A stretch of 64,000 bases of DNA from Novosphingobium sp049354825 (lineage in GTDB: Bacteria > Pseudomonadota > Alphaproteobacteria > Sphingomonadales > Sphingomonadaceae), in NCBI RefSeq assembly GCF_049354825.1, contig NZ_CP186480.1, forward strand, positions 558,001 through 622,000, in the 5' to 3' direction. Below the pieces are notes generated by a model, which made no database searches, was not told the DNA's origin, and worked only from the letters and a program-made list of their open reading frames with translations. The translations under genes and the position numbers were made by a program. Position 1 is the first letter of the stretch. The number at the start of each line of letters is the position of its first letter. Shown in pieces: positions 11,871 to 21,205 of this stretch.

Positions 11871-12039
11871 GCGGCGGGGTTCCTGTGGTCTGGGATGGGC
11901 GAACTGTGTTCGCTAAAGGATAGCCCGAAGTTTCCGCTTTTGATAGGTGGGCGCAGGGTTGACCGAGGGGGGCGAGGGGTCTAGCCGCCGCCCCTTAGCA
12001 CACAGTGCCGGACAACCCTTGCAACGGAGCGCCAGATTC

Positions 12040-13206
12040 ATGGCCGACGCCGCCTCTTCGCACGCGCCCCAACCGACGGGAGCCACCGGCGTACTGGTGC
12101 TGGCGGACGGTCAGGTCGCCTGGGGCCGCGGCTTTGGCGCCGAAGGCAGCGCGGTGGGCGAAGTCTGCTTCAACACCGCGATGACCGGCTATCAGGAGGT
12201 TCTGACCGACCCCAGCTATGCCGGCCAGATCGTGACCTTCACCTTCCCCCACATCGGCAACGTCGGCGTGAACGAGGAGGATCTCGAGGCGCAGGTCGAC
12301 GGTGCCGTGGGGTGCGTGGTGCGCGAAGACGTGACCGCGCCGTCCAACTTCCGCAGCCAGGACACGCTGGGCGCGTGGATGGCATCGAAGGGGAAGATCG
12401 GTCTGGCCGGGGTGGACACCCGCGCGCTGACGCGCCGCGTCCGCGTCGACGGCGCGCCCAATGCGGTGATCGCCCACAGCGCCGCGGGCACGTTCGACAT
12501 TCCCGCGCTCCTCAGGCAGGCGCGGGAATGGCCCGGGCTGGAAGGGATGGACCTCGCCCGCGTGGTCAGCCGCCATGCGGCTCAGGACTGGACCGGCGGC
12601 GCCTGGCACCTCGGCTCTGGCTACGAAGCCGCAGATGACGCCGGCAAGCCCCACGTCGTCGCCATTGACTACGGCGCCAAGGACAACATCTTCCGCAACC
12701 TGGTGAGGGCCGGCGCCCGGGTGACCGTGGTGCCCGCGCAAACCTCGCTCGAAGACGTGCTGGCGCTGAAGCCGGCCGGCGTGTTTCTCTCCAACGGTCC
12801 GGGCGATCCGGCGGCGACCGGCGAATACGCGGTGCCGGTGATCAAGGGCCTGCTGGAACGCGACGTGCCGATCTTCGGCATCTGCCTTGGCCACCAGATG
12901 CTGGGGCTGGCGGCGGGCGCCGCGACCACCAAGATGCACCAGGGCCACCGCGGCGCCAATCACCCGGTCAAGCGCCTGGCCGACGGTATGGTCGAGATCA
13001 CCAGCATGAACCACGGCTTCGCGGTCGATAACGCGGCATTGCCCGACACGGTCGAGGAAACCCACGTCAGCCTGTTCGATGGCTCCAACTGCGGCCTGGC
13101 GGTGAAGGGCAAGAAGGCGTTCGGCGTCCAGTACCACCCCGAGGCCAGCCCCGGCCCGCAGGACAGCTTCTACCTGTTCGAAAAGTTCGTGGGGATGTTG
13201 AAATGA
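12040..13206 (+). CDS. carA: Carbamoyl-phosphate synthase small subunit
   Basis: The glutamine amidotransferase subunit (388 residues) feeds ammonia to CarB for arginine and pyrimidine synthesis. The N-terminal CPSase_sm_chain domain carries FNTAMTGYQEVLTDPSY. The class I amidotransferase domain has the nucleophile in FGICLGHQM (Cys282) and the catalytic histidine in GVQYHPEASPGP. I chose ATG 12040; the frame stays open further upstream but does not look protein-like. Its stop overlaps the next small gene in an ATGA. Confidence 0.97.
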   Translation: MADAASSHAPQPTGATGVLVLADGQVAWGRGFGAEGSAVGEVCFNTAMTGYQEVLTDPSYAGQIVTFTFPHIGNVGVNEEDLEAQVDGAVGCVVREDVTAPSNFRSQDTLGAWMASKGKIGLAGVDTRALTRRVRVDGAPNAVIAHSAAGTFDIPALLRQAREWPGLEGMDLARVVSRHAAQDWTGGAWHLGSGYEAADDAGKPHVVAIDYGAKDNIFRNLVRAGARVTVVPAQTSLEDVLALKPAGVFLSNGPGDPAATGEYAVPVIKGLLERDVPIFGICLGHQMLGLAAGAATTKMHQGHRGANHPVKRLADGMVEITSMNHGFAVDNAALPDTVEETHVSLFDGSNCGLAVKGKKAFGVQYHPEASPGPQDSFYLFEKFVGMLK

Positions 13207-13421
13207 CCCTGAGCGTTCGCTGGCAATACCTGACCGCGGAAGTAACCGGCGGGATGATGACTATTCCCGGTGGGGAAGCCGCAGAACACAGACAGTCGCT
13301 GCGTGGCGGTCTGGATCACCTGGGATCGCAAGGCTGGGAGTTGGTCAGCGCTCTGCCGCTGCACAAGTGGTCCGCAGGCGCCAGTTTCACCCTAATACTC
13401 AAGCGGCCGAGTTCCACCTGA
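13203..13421 (+). CDS. DUF4177-like small protein between carA and carB
   Basis: A 72-residue protein whose ATG overlaps the carA stop (ATGA) and whose TGA lies one base before the carB ATG, so it is translationally embedded in the carAB operon. The pattern of an early W-x-Y, LRGGLDHLGSQGWELVSALP and a final FTLILKRP fits DUF4177, a small alpha/beta fold with no assigned activity. There is no signal peptide or membrane segment. Family assignment is from pattern memory; the role in carbamoyl-phosphate synthesis is unknown. Confidence 0.75.
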   Translation: MTLSVRWQYLTAEVTGGMMTIPGGEAAEHRQSLRGGLDHLGSQGWELVSALPLHKWSAGASFTLILKRPSST

Positions 13422-13422
13422 A

Positions 13423-16400
13423 ATGCCCAAACGCACTGACATCTCCTCGATCCTCGTCATCGGCGCCGGGCCGATCATCATCGGCCAGGCGTGCGAGTTC
13501 GATTATTCGGGCACGCAGGCGATCAAGGCGCTGAAGGAGGAGGGCTACCGCGTGGTCCTCGTCAATTCGAACCCGGCGACGATCATGACCGATCCCGAGT
13601 TCGCCGACGCGACCTATATCGAGCCGATCACGCCCGAGATCGTCACCCGCATCATCGAGAAGGAACGCCCCGACGCCGTCCTGCCGACGATGGGCGGGCA
13701 GACCGCGCTCAACACCGCGCTGGCGCTGTGGGAAGACGGCACGCTCGAACGGCTGGGCGTCAAGATGATCGGCGCCGATGCCGATGCCATCGACAAGGCC
13801 GAGAACCGCCAGCGCTTTCGCGAGGCGATGGACAAGATCGGGCTGGAATCGGCCCGCTCGGGCGTGGCCAACACGGTCGAGGACGCCTTCGCGGTGCTCG
13901 AGCGCACCGGGCTGCCCAGCATCATCCGCCCCAGCTTCACGCTGGGCGGCACCGGCGGCGGCGTGGCGTACAACCGCGCCGAGTTCGAGGCGATCGTGCG
14001 TTCCGGCCTCGACGCCAGCCCGACGACCGAAGTCCTGATCGAGGAATCGCTGCTCGGCTGGAAAGAGTACGAGATGGAGGTCGTGCGCGACCGCAACGAC
14101 AACTGCATCATCATCTGCTCGATCGAGAACGTCGATCCGATGGGCGTCCACACGGGCGATTCCATCACCGTCGCGCCGGCGCTCACGCTAACCGACAAGG
14201 AATATCAGATCATGCGCGGCGCCAGCATCGCGGTGCTGCGCGAGATCGGGGTCGAGACCGGCGGATCGAACGTGCAGTTCGCGGTCAACCCCGCCGATGG
14301 CCGCCTGATCGTGATCGAGATGAACCCGCGCGTATCGCGGTCCTCCGCGCTGGCTTCCAAGGCGACCGGTTTTCCGATCGCCCGCGTCGCCGCCAAGCTG
14401 GCGGTCGGCTATACGCTGGACGAGCTCACCAACGAGATCACCGGCGCCACTCCGGCCAGCTTCGAACCCAGCATCGACTACGTCGTGACCAAGATCCCCC
14501 GCTTCGCCTTCGAGAAGTTCAAGGGCGCCGAGCCGCTGCTGTCCACCGCGATGAAATCGGTCGGCGAGGTCATGGCGATCGGGCGCAATTTCGCCGAATC
14601 GATGCAGAAGGCGCTGCGCGGCCTGGAAACCGGGCTCGACGGGTTCAACCGCGTCCTCCACCTCGAAGGGGCCGGACGCGACGTTATCGTGGCCGAATTG
14701 TCGCGCCAGACGCCCGTCCGCCTGCTGATCGTGGGCCAGGCCTTTCGCGAAGGCCTGACGGTGGAGGAAATCCACGCGGTCACATCCTACGATCCGTGGT
14801 TCCTGCGTCAGATCGAGGCGATCATCGCGGAGGAAGCGGCGATCACCAGGAACGGCCTGCCGAACGATGCGGCCGGGCTGCGGCGGCTGAAGGCGATGGG
14901 CTTTTCCGACAAGCGGCTGGCGACGCTGGGCGTCCGCTCGGTCGGCGTCGCCGGCGGGCTGGCGGAAACGAGCGCCAAGCGCTCCGGCCTGCTGCACGAC
15001 GCGCTGAAGGGCCTGGTCGGCGCCACCAGCGAGAAGGAAGTCTGCGAACTGCGCCAGAAGCTGGGCGTCCACCCGGTGTTCAAGCGCATCGACAGCTGTG
15101 CCGCCGAGTTCGAGGCGATCACGCCCTACATGTACTCGACCTACGAGGCACCGCTGTTCGGAGAGCCGGAAAACGAAGCCGCGCCGAGCGACCGGCGCAA
15201 GATCGTGATCCTGGGCGGCGGGCCGAACCGCATCGGCCAGGGGATCGAGTTCGATTATTGCTGCGTCCACGCCTGCTTCGCTCTGGCCGAGGCTGGCTAT
15301 GAAACGATCATGGTCAACTGCAACCCGGAAACCGTCAGCACCGATTACGACACCTCCGACCGGCTCTATTTCGAACCGCTGACCGCCGAGGACGTGCTGG
15401 AGATTCTCCGCGTCGAGAAAAGCCGCGGCGAATTGGTGGGCGTGATCGTCCAGTTCGGCGGGCAGACCCCGCTCAAGCTGGCGCAGGCCCTGGAGGATGC
15501 CGGCATCCCGATCCTGGGCACCAGCCCCGACGCGATCGACTTGGCCGAAGACCGCGAACGCTTTGCCAAGCTGGTTGCGAAACTGGGCCTCAAGCAGCCC
15601 GAAAACGGCATCGCCCGCAGCCGGGACGAGGCCTTGGCCGTGGCGCGGCGGATCGGCTACCCGGTGCTGATGCGGCCCAGCTACGTGCTGGGCGGACGGG
15701 CCATGGAAATCGTCGACAGCGACGCCCAGCTCGACGATTACATCGCCACTGCCGTGCAGGTGTCGGGCGACAGTCCGGTCCTGATCGACCAGTACCTGCG
15801 CGACGCGGTCGAATGCGACGTCGACGCGCTGTGCGACGGGGACGAGGTCGTCGTCGCCGGGGTGATGCAGCACATCGAGGAAGCCGGCATCCATTCGGGC
15901 GACAGCGCCTGCACCCTGCCGCCCTACAGCCTGGCCGCCGACGTGGTCGAGGAGCTTGAGCGCCAGTCGCGCCTGCTCGCCCTGGCGCTGGGCGTGAAGG
16001 GGCTGATGAACGTCCAGTTCGCGGTCAAGGGCGAGGACGTCTACCTGATCGAGGTCAACCCGCGCGCCAGCCGCACGGTGCCGTTCGTGGCCAAGGCGGT
16101 GGGCGCGCCGGTCGCCAAGATCGCCGCCCGCGTCATGGCCGGGGAAAAGCTTTCCGACCTGCCGACGATCCCGCGCAATCCGCCCTGGATGGCGGTGAAG
16201 GAGGCCGTGTTCCCCTTTGCGCGCTTCCCCGGGGTCGATCCGGTGCTCAGCCCGGAAATGAAGTCAACCGGCGAAGTCATGGGGATCGACGGCGATTTCG
16301 CCACCGCGTTCGCCAAGGCGCAGCTCGGCGCCGGGATGGTGCTGCCGCGCGAGGGCGCGGTGTTCGTCTCGGTGAAGGACAGCGACAAGCCGGTGATCCT

Positions 16401-16746
16401 GCCCGCGGCGCGGCTGCTGGCGGGGCAGGGCTTCACCATCGTGGCAACCGGCGGGACGGCCCGGTTCCTTGAAGAAGCCGGCGTCCCGGTGGAGCGCGTC
16501 AACAAGGTGGCCGAAGGCCGCCCGCACATCGTCGACCGCATCATCGATGGCGGTATCGCGCTGATCTTCAACACCACCGAGGGGTGGCAGAGCCTGAAGG
16601 ATTCGCAGTCGATCCGCGGTTCGGCGCTGACCGGCAAGGTGCCCTATTTCACGACCGCGGCGGCCAGCGTGGCGGCGGCGCAGGCGATCGCGGCATTGCG
16701 CGGCGCCCGCCTTGAAGTGCGCTCGCTCCAGTCCTATTATGGCTGA
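13423..16746 (+). CDS. carB: Carbamoyl-phosphate synthase large subunit
   Basis: The full-length 1107-residue large subunit has two tandem ATP-grasp halves and a C-terminal MGS-like allosteric domain. The first half opens with VIGAGPIIIGQACEFDYSG and the second with ILGGGPNRIGQGIEFDY (about residue 590). The C-terminal domain is seen in GFTIVATGGTARFLEEAGV. It makes carbamoyl phosphate from bicarbonate, ATP and ammonia delivered by CarA. It is unusual only in having a small gene between it and carA. Confidence 0.98.
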   Translation: MPKRTDISSILVIGAGPIIIGQACEFDYSGTQAIKALKEEGYRVVLVNSNPATIMTDPEFADATYIEPITPEIVTRIIEKERPDAVLPTMGGQTALNTALALWEDGTLERLGVKMIGADADAIDKAENRQRFREAMDKIGLESARSGVANTVEDAFAVLERTGLPSIIRPSFTLGGTGGGVAYNRAEFEAIVRSGLDASPTTEVLIEESLLGWKEYEMEVVRDRNDNCIIICSIENVDPMGVHTGDSITVAPALTLTDKEYQIMRGASIAVLREIGVETGGSNVQFAVNPADGRLIVIEMNPRVSRSSALASKATGFPIARVAAKLAVGYTLDELTNEITGATPASFEPSIDYVVTKIPRFAFEKFKGAEPLLSTAMKSVGEVMAIGRNFAESMQKALRGLETGLDGFNRVLHLEGAGRDVIVAELSRQTPVRLLIVGQAFREGLTVEEIHAVTSYDPWFLRQIEAIIAEEAAITRNGLPNDAAGLRRLKAMGFSDKRLATLGVRSVGVAGGLAETSAKRSGLLHDALKGLVGATSEKEVCELRQKLGVHPVFKRIDSCAAEFEAITPYMYSTYEAPLFGEPENEAAPSDRRKIVILGGGPNRIGQGIEFDYCCVHACFALAEAGYETIMVNCNPETVSTDYDTSDRLYFEPLTAEDVLEILRVEKSRGELVGVIVQFGGQTPLKLAQALEDAGIPILGTSPDAIDLAEDRERFAKLVAKLGLKQPENGIARSRDEALAVARRIGYPVLMRPSYVLGGRAMEIVDSDAQLDDYIATAVQVSGDSPVLIDQYLRDAVECDVDALCDGDEVVVAGVMQHIEEAGIHSGDSACTLPPYSLAADVVEELERQSRLLALALGVKGLMNVQFAVKGEDVYLIEVNPRASRTVPFVAKAVGAPVAKIAARVMAGEKLSDLPTIPRNPPWMAVKEAVFPFARFPGVDPVLSPEMKSTGEVMGIDGDFATAFAKAQLGAGMVLPREGAVFVSVKDSDKPVILPAARLLAGQGFTIVATGGTARFLEEAGVPVERVNKVAEGRPHIVDRIIDGGIALIFNTTEGWQSLKDSQSIRGSALTGKVPYFTTAAASVAAAQAIAALRGARLEVRSLQSYYG

Positions 16747-16872
16747 AACGATCGCGCTTCCCCGACATCGCGGCTGATCGCAAACCGGCCCGGTGTTTCG
16801 GGCCGGAGAGCGGAATAGTCGCCGGGGACGCCACCATAATCGGCCGTGAACGGCGAAGAAGGACTTTGAGGG

Positions 16873-17349
16873 ATGGCGACTGTCGAAAAGCTGCCGATGC
16901 TGGCGGAAGGCTACGAGCGCCTGATTGCGGAGCTGAAGGCGCTGCGCGAGGAACGCCCCAAGATCGTCGAGGCGATCGAGGAGGCTCGCGCGCACGGCGA
17001 TCTTTCGGAAAACGCCGAATATCACGCCGCCAAGGAGCGGCAGGGCCAGGTCGAGATGTCGATCTCCGACCTTGAGGACAAGGTCAGCCGCGCGCAGATC
17101 ATCGATCCCACCACGCTGTCGGGCGACAAGATCATCTTCGGCGCGACCGTCACGCTGCTCGACGATGATGACAAGCCGGTTACCTACCAGATCGTCGGAC
17201 CGTACGAGGCCGATGCCAAGATCGGCCGCATCAGCTACAACTCGCCGCTCGGCAAGGCCCTCATCGGCCGCCGCGTCGAGGACGAGATCGAGGTAACCGT
17301 CCCGTCGGGCGACCGGTTCTACGTGGTCGAGAAGATCGCGTTCGTCTGA
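16873..17349 (+). CDS. greA: Transcription elongation factor GreA
   Basis: GreA (158 residues) rescues backtracked RNA polymerase by stimulating transcript cleavage. The N-terminal coiled coil carries the acidic tip in ARAHGDLSENAEYHAAKE, and the C-terminal domain ends in a YxVxG-type barrel with SPLGKALIGR. It follows carB on the same strand after 126 bases and is probably expressed from its own promoter there, as is common in alphaproteobacteria. Confidence 0.97.
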   Translation: MATVEKLPMLAEGYERLIAELKALREERPKIVEAIEEARAHGDLSENAEYHAAKERQGQVEMSISDLEDKVSRAQIIDPTTLSGDKIIFGATVTLLDDDDKPVTYQIVGPYEADAKIGRISYNSPLGKALIGRRVEDEIEVTVPSGDRFYVVEKIAFV

Positions 17350-17358
17350 TCGCTCCGG

Positions 17359-17385
17359 CGTCGCCCGGCGCAAGCAAGGGCGACG
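17359..17385. terminator. Hairpin between convergent greA and the DUF4170 gene
   Basis: An 8-bp perfect stem (CGTCGCCC at 17359-17366 with GGGCGACG at 17378-17385) lies in the short space between two convergent genes. It has no clear T tract, so it may be a weak bidirectional terminator. Confidence 0.45.
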
Positions 17386-17395
17386 GAACGCTTCG

Positions 17396-17611
17396 TCAAT
17401 CCAGCTTGGGCTCGAGCAGGCGGTGAAGGTGCACGACGACGTAGCGCATTTCCGCGTCGTCGACCGTGCGCTGGGCCTTGTCGCGCCAGGCTTCCTCGGC
17501 TTCGGCGTAGTTGTCGAACACCCCGACGATATCGAGCGCCTTCGTGTCGACGAAGTCGAGGCCCTGCGGATCGCGCACGCGTCCGCCCATGACGAGGTGA
17601 AGTTTCTGCAT
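17396..17611 (-). CDS. DUF4170 family small protein
   Basis: A 71-residue soluble protein starting MQKLHLVMGGRV with a conserved AEAEEAWRDKAQRTVDDA block and a C-terminal VVHLHRLLEP. It matches DUF4170, a small family found mainly in alphaproteobacteria with no known function. The ATG at 17611 is preceded by GGGGACA. It faces greA and is separated from the upstream envelope genes by 73 bases. Confidence 0.78.
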   Translation of the reverse strand: MQKLHLVMGGRVRDPQGLDFVDTKALDIVGVFDNYAEAEEAWRDKAQRTVDDAEMRYVVVHLHRLLEPKLD

Positions 17612-17684
17612 AGCTTGTCCCCGGGGAAAATGGTTCGGGGCGGCGTTTAGCCGCCCCGTCCGCCAAGGCAAGCCCGCGAAAGGC

Positions 17685-18194
17685 CTAGCGGCGGATGCGG
17701 CCCGCCAGCTTGATCGCCTCGCGCGCCAGGGCCAGGCCGCCCGCACGCGCGCGCTCAGCCGCGTCGCCGGCGATCTCGCCCGCCTTCTCGGCGACCTCGC
17801 CGCCCAGCTTGCCGGCCTTCCCGGCGAAGGCCGTGGCGTTTTCACCGACCGTGCCGCCGATGTCTTCCAGCGCGCCCAGGCCGTCGTGTGCCGCCTCGCG
17901 CGTCTGCTTGGCGAAGACCGACGCGATCTCGGTCCCGGCGGCGGCGGCGGCGATCGCCGACTTGCCCAGCTTCCTGGCCATCTTCTTGGGGAAGAAAGAG
18001 GCGATCAGCGCCCCGCCGAGCACGCCGGCGCCGACCACCAGCCACGGATACTCGGCCGCCAGCGAGCGATAGTTTTCGGGCGGATCGCGATCGGGCACGC
18101 TCGCCCTGCGGCTGGCCTGGCGCTTCTTCGCCGCTGCGACTTTCGCCTTGGGGGTGGCGCGGGTCGTCTTTGCCTTGGTCGGGGTCTTGCTCAC
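17685..18194 (-). CDS. Basic-tailed membrane protein of a YqjD/YqjE-like cluster
   Basis: A 169-residue protein. Its first 40 residues are Lys/Thr/Ala/Arg-rich; a membrane segment follows (about 50-68, PWLVVGAGVLGGALIASF) and then a long Ala/Gly/Glu-rich amphipathic helical tail. I chose the GTG at 18194, which overlaps the upstream stop as GTGA; the frame is open further upstream but there it is the shadow of the next gene. The helical tail resembles those of membrane-anchored ElaB/YqjD-type proteins. Function unknown. Confidence 0.65.
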   Translation of the reverse strand: MSKTPTKAKTTRATPKAKVAAAKKRQASRRASVPDRDPPENYRSLAAEYPWLVVGAGVLGGALIASFFPKKMARKLGKSAIAAAAAGTEIASVFAKQTREAAHDGLGALEDIGGTVGENATAFAGKAGKLGGEVAEKAGEIAGDAAERARAGGLALAREAIKLAGRIRR

Positions 18195-18502
18195 GTGTGC
18201 TGCTCCTCGTCGTCGTCCTCGACACCGAACAGGCGCCTTACCAGGTCGATCAGGGGGTTTCGCAACAACCAAAGCAGCAGCGCCGCGACGGTTCCCCCGA
18301 CGACACTGCGATTTTCGTCCGCGACCGCGATGGCGGCATCGAACACCTCGCGCGCTTCCTCGCCCGCCTTGTCCGCGATGCGGCCGCCGACGCCGCGCGC
18401 GTCGAGGTCGGCGCGGATCTGCGACCAGTCCTCCTCGAAGACCTCCCAGGCTTCGTTGCGGACTGCGCGGTCCTCGGCCAGGCGCTTGAAAGGATCGCTC
18501 AT
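18191..18502 (-). CDS. Small acidic protein with one membrane segment
   Basis: A 103-residue protein beginning MSDPFKRLAEDRAVRNEAWE, with a charged helical first half, a membrane segment at about 70-85 (VVGGTVAALLLWLLRNPL) and a very acidic C-terminus (EDDDEE). It overlaps its neighbours on both sides by 4 bases, so all three are probably translated from one message. I do not recognise a family. Confidence 0.7.
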   Translation of the reverse strand: MSDPFKRLAEDRAVRNEAWEVFEEDWSQIRADLDARGVGGRIADKAGEEAREVFDAAIAVADENRSVVGGTVAALLLWLLRNPLIDLVRRLFGVEDDDEEQHT

Positions 18503-18879
18503 TCGCCGTCCGCCAGCGCGGTCGCGGCGCGGCGCCAGCGCCCGCGCGCAACCAGTCCCGCCAGTACGGCGAGCGCGAGCAGCAGGGCGGTAACCGCCAG
18601 CGTCGCGCCCAGCGGGCCGATCAACGGCGCCAGCGTGAACAGTGCGCCGACCACAAGCGCCATCAGCGCGAAGAACACCAGCGCCAGCGCCAGCGCACCC
18701 CATGCAGCCGCGCCGCGGGCACCGATGGCGGCGACCGCGGCGCGCGATTTCTGGTACGCAAGCTCGGCCTCGACCAGCGTGCGGCCGTCATCGGCCAGCG
18801 CGCGCAGGTCGGCTACGAGCGAGCGGCCGGCGTCGAGGTCCTCGTCTTCGACAAGGGGCGGTGGCGGCGTGTCGGACAT
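18499..18879 (-). CDS. Phage holin superfamily III / DUF1469-like (YqjE-like) membrane protein
   Basis: A 126-residue protein with an acidic N-terminal helix (LVADLRALADDGRTLVEAEL) followed by two strongly hydrophobic segments (about 55-80 and 85-108) and a basic tail. This is the layout of the YqjE/DUF1469 holin-like family. ATG 18879 is preferred; a TTG at 18891 is possible. It lies directly downstream of a YqjD-like gene, as in the E. coli yqjDE pair. Confidence 0.7.
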   Translation of the reverse strand: MSDTPPPPLVEDEDLDAGRSLVADLRALADDGRTLVEAELAYQKSRAAVAAIGARGAAAWGALALALVFFALMALVVGALFTLAPLIGPLGATLAVTALLLALAVLAGLVARGRWRRAATALADGE

Positions 18880-18911
18880 GCGTTCAGACAAACCGCCTGG
18901 CGCCGTTCAAG

Positions 18912-19613
18912 TCAATCTTTCGAGCCGCGGAACAGGCGCGAAAACACGAACCCGAACGCCGCCGCGATGCCGACGGCGAGGCCGGGGCTTTTACGGACGA
19001 ATTCCTTCGCCTCGTCGCCCAGTTCGCCAAGGTCCTTGGCGTCGATCTTCGCCGCGGTTTCCTTCATCGTGCGGGCGGTGGTGCGCGCATAGTCGCCGTA
19101 CTTCTTGCCCAGCTTCTCGTCGATCGTGCCGGCGTTGTCCTGCACCAGCTTGCCCAGCTGGGCGATCCCGTCGCTCACCTTGGCCTTGCCTTCTACCGCA
19201 AGTGCACCGGCTTTTTCCCTGGCCTGGCCGGCATAGTCGCCGGCCCAGTCGCCGCCCGATTCGGTCAGCTTCTGCTTGTAGGCACCGGTGCGTTCGGTCG
19301 CTTCCTTGCCCAGCGCGCTCAGCCCGGCGCGGGCCTCGTCGATGGCGCTGGCGAACTTGGCCTTGGCCTGCGCGGTGTTGCTGCCGCCGGCGCGCGTTGC
19401 CGCCGGGCGGGCCGCGGTCTTGCGCGGGGTCGCCGGCTTGGCGGCGGCGCGCGTCGTGCGCGTGGCGGCGGTCTTCTTAGCGGCGCCGCTCTTGGTCCCG
19501 GCGATCTTCGGCGTGCGCGCGGTGCGCGGCTTGGCGGCGCCGCTGGCGGTGCTGTCGGACGACGAGGCGGTGCTGGCGGTCGGCTTGGGGGTGTCGTTCG
19601 GGGTGTCGGCCAT
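18912..19613 (-). CDS. YqjD/ElaB (DUF883)-like protein with a basic Ala/Thr-rich N-terminus
   Basis: A 233-residue protein in three parts: a low-complexity Lys/Ala/Thr/Arg-rich N-terminus (about 1-75, resembling bacterial histone-like tails), a long amphipathic helical region (about 80-200) and a C-terminal anchor KEFVRKSPGLAVGIAAAFG near residue 205. The anchor fits DUF883/YqjD proteins, which tether ribosomes or DNA to the membrane in E. coli. It is the first gene of four on the minus strand and is divergent from eno. Confidence 0.7.
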   Translation of the reverse strand: MADTPNDTPKPTASTASSSDSTASGAAKPRTARTPKIAGTKSGAAKKTAATRTTRAAAKPATPRKTAARPAATRAGGSNTAQAKAKFASAIDEARAGLSALGKEATERTGAYKQKLTESGGDWAGDYAGQAREKAGALAVEGKAKVSDGIAQLGKLVQDNAGTIDEKLGKKYGDYARTTARTMKETAAKIDAKDLGELGDEAKEFVRKSPGLAVGIAAAFGFVFSRLFRGSKD

Positions 19614-19789
19614 GGCTCTTGCCCTTTGTCTTGGCCCGGCAGTGCGGGCGGAGTGGATGCGCGGACGGCGCACGGCTTATGGGGCCGCGCGGCGTATCCT
19701 GCTGCAATGCGCCCCCGCTGCCAAGGTTCCCCTGCCTGGAATCCGCTGTTAAGGGACCGCCACCCAGCTACCGGAGAGAGACCGACGCC

Positions 19790-21073
19790 ATGACCGCGAT
19801 CATCGATATCCACGCCCGCGAAATCCTCGACAGCCGGGGCAACCCGACGGTGGAAGTGGACGTCCTGCTCGACGATGGCAGCTTCGGCCGCGCCGCGGTA
19901 CCCTCCGGAGCCAGCACCGGCGCGCACGAGGCGGTCGAACTGCGTGACGGCGACAACAGCCGCTACCTGGGCAAGGGCGTGCTAGGGGCGGTCGACGCCG
20001 TCAACGGAGAGATCGCCGACCTGCTGCTCGGCATCGATGCGGAGGACCAGCGCGACATCGACCTGGCGATGATCGACCTCGACGGGACCGAGAACAAGGC
20101 CCGGCTGGGCGCCAACGCCATCCTCGGCACCAGCCTGGCGGTGGCCAAGGCGGCCGCGAATGCGCGCGGCCTGCCGCTTTACAGCTATATCGGCGGCGTT
20201 TCCGCGCACGTCCTGCCGGTGCCGATGATGAACATCATCAACGGCGGCGAGCACGCCGACAACCCGATCGATTTCCAGGAATTCATGATCGTGCCGGTCG
20301 GCGCGCCGACCCTGGCCGAGGCGGTGCGCTGGGGCGCGGAGGTGTTCCACACCCTGAAGAAGGCCCTCCACGACAAGGGCCTGGCCACCGCGGTGGGCGA
20401 CGAGGGCGGCTTTGCGCCCAACCTGGCCAGCACGCGCGCCGCGCTGGACTTCGTGATGGCATCGATCGAGCAGGCCGGCTTCAAGCCGGGCGCGGAGATC
20501 GCGCTCGCGCTCGACTGCGCCGCGACCGAGTTCTTCAAGGACGGCAGCTATGTCATCAGCGGCGAAAACCTGACGCTCAGCCCGGTGCAGATGGCCGATT
20601 ACCTGGCCGCGCTGGCCGCCGACTACCCGATCCGCTCGATCGAGGACGGCATGGGCGAGGACGATTTCGAAGGCTGGAAGGCGCTGACCGACGCGATCGG
20701 CAACACGGTCCAGCTGGTCGGCGACGACCTGTTCGTCACCAATCCCAAGCGGCTCGAGATGGGCATCGGCAAGGGCCTGGCGAATTCGCTGCTGGTCAAG
20801 GTCAACCAGATCGGCAGCCTGACGGAGACGCTGCAGGCCGTGCAGGTGGCGCAGCGCGCCGGCTATACCGCGGTGATGAGCCACCGTTCGGGCGAGACCG
20901 AGGACGCCACCATCGCCGATCTGGCGGTCGCCACCAACTGCGGCCAGATCAAGACCGGCAGCCTGGCCCGTTCGGACCGGCTGGCCAAGTACAACCAGCT
21001 TATCCGTATCGAGGAAGAGCTGGGCGATGCGGCGGTCTATGCCGGGACCGGCGCTTTCGGCCGGCTGGCCTGA
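19790..21073 (+). CDS. eno: Enolase
   Basis: The 427-residue glycolytic enolase converts 2-phosphoglycerate to phosphoenolpyruvate. Seen are the N-terminal EILDSRGNPTVEVDV, GAPTLAEAVRWGAEVFHTLK, the metal-binding SIEDGMGEDD, the catalytic LLVKVNQIGSLTET lysine and the SHRSGETEDATIADLAV signature. ATG 19790 is preceded by GGAGAG. The frame stays open upstream, but that part is not enolase. Confidence 0.98.
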   Translation: MTAIIDIHAREILDSRGNPTVEVDVLLDDGSFGRAAVPSGASTGAHEAVELRDGDNSRYLGKGVLGAVDAVNGEIADLLLGIDAEDQRDIDLAMIDLDGTENKARLGANAILGTSLAVAKAAANARGLPLYSYIGGVSAHVLPVPMMNIINGGEHADNPIDFQEFMIVPVGAPTLAEAVRWGAEVFHTLKKALHDKGLATAVGDEGGFAPNLASTRAALDFVMASIEQAGFKPGAEIALALDCAATEFFKDGSYVISGENLTLSPVQMADYLAALAADYPIRSIEDGMGEDDFEGWKALTDAIGNTVQLVGDDLFVTNPKRLEMGIGKGLANSLLVKVNQIGSLTETLQAVQVAQRAGYTAVMSHRSGETEDATIADLAVATNCGQIKTGSLARSDRLAKYNQLIRIEEELGDAAVYAGTGAFGRLA

Positions 21074-21205
21074 CACTACCAGGACGACCGGCGGCACTGC
21101 CGCATCGACCAGCGGATATTGTGGCATCTCCGACCGCGCCCTAGGGTGCGCCGATAAGGCGCGCCCGCGGGACGCGCCAGGCAACGCGTCACGAGAGGAT
21201 CGCCG

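Noticed and set aside
14188..15894. Minus-strand frame of 568 codons within carB
   Set aside because: It is an antisense shadow with Gln/Asp/Arg-rich composition and no recognisable domain.
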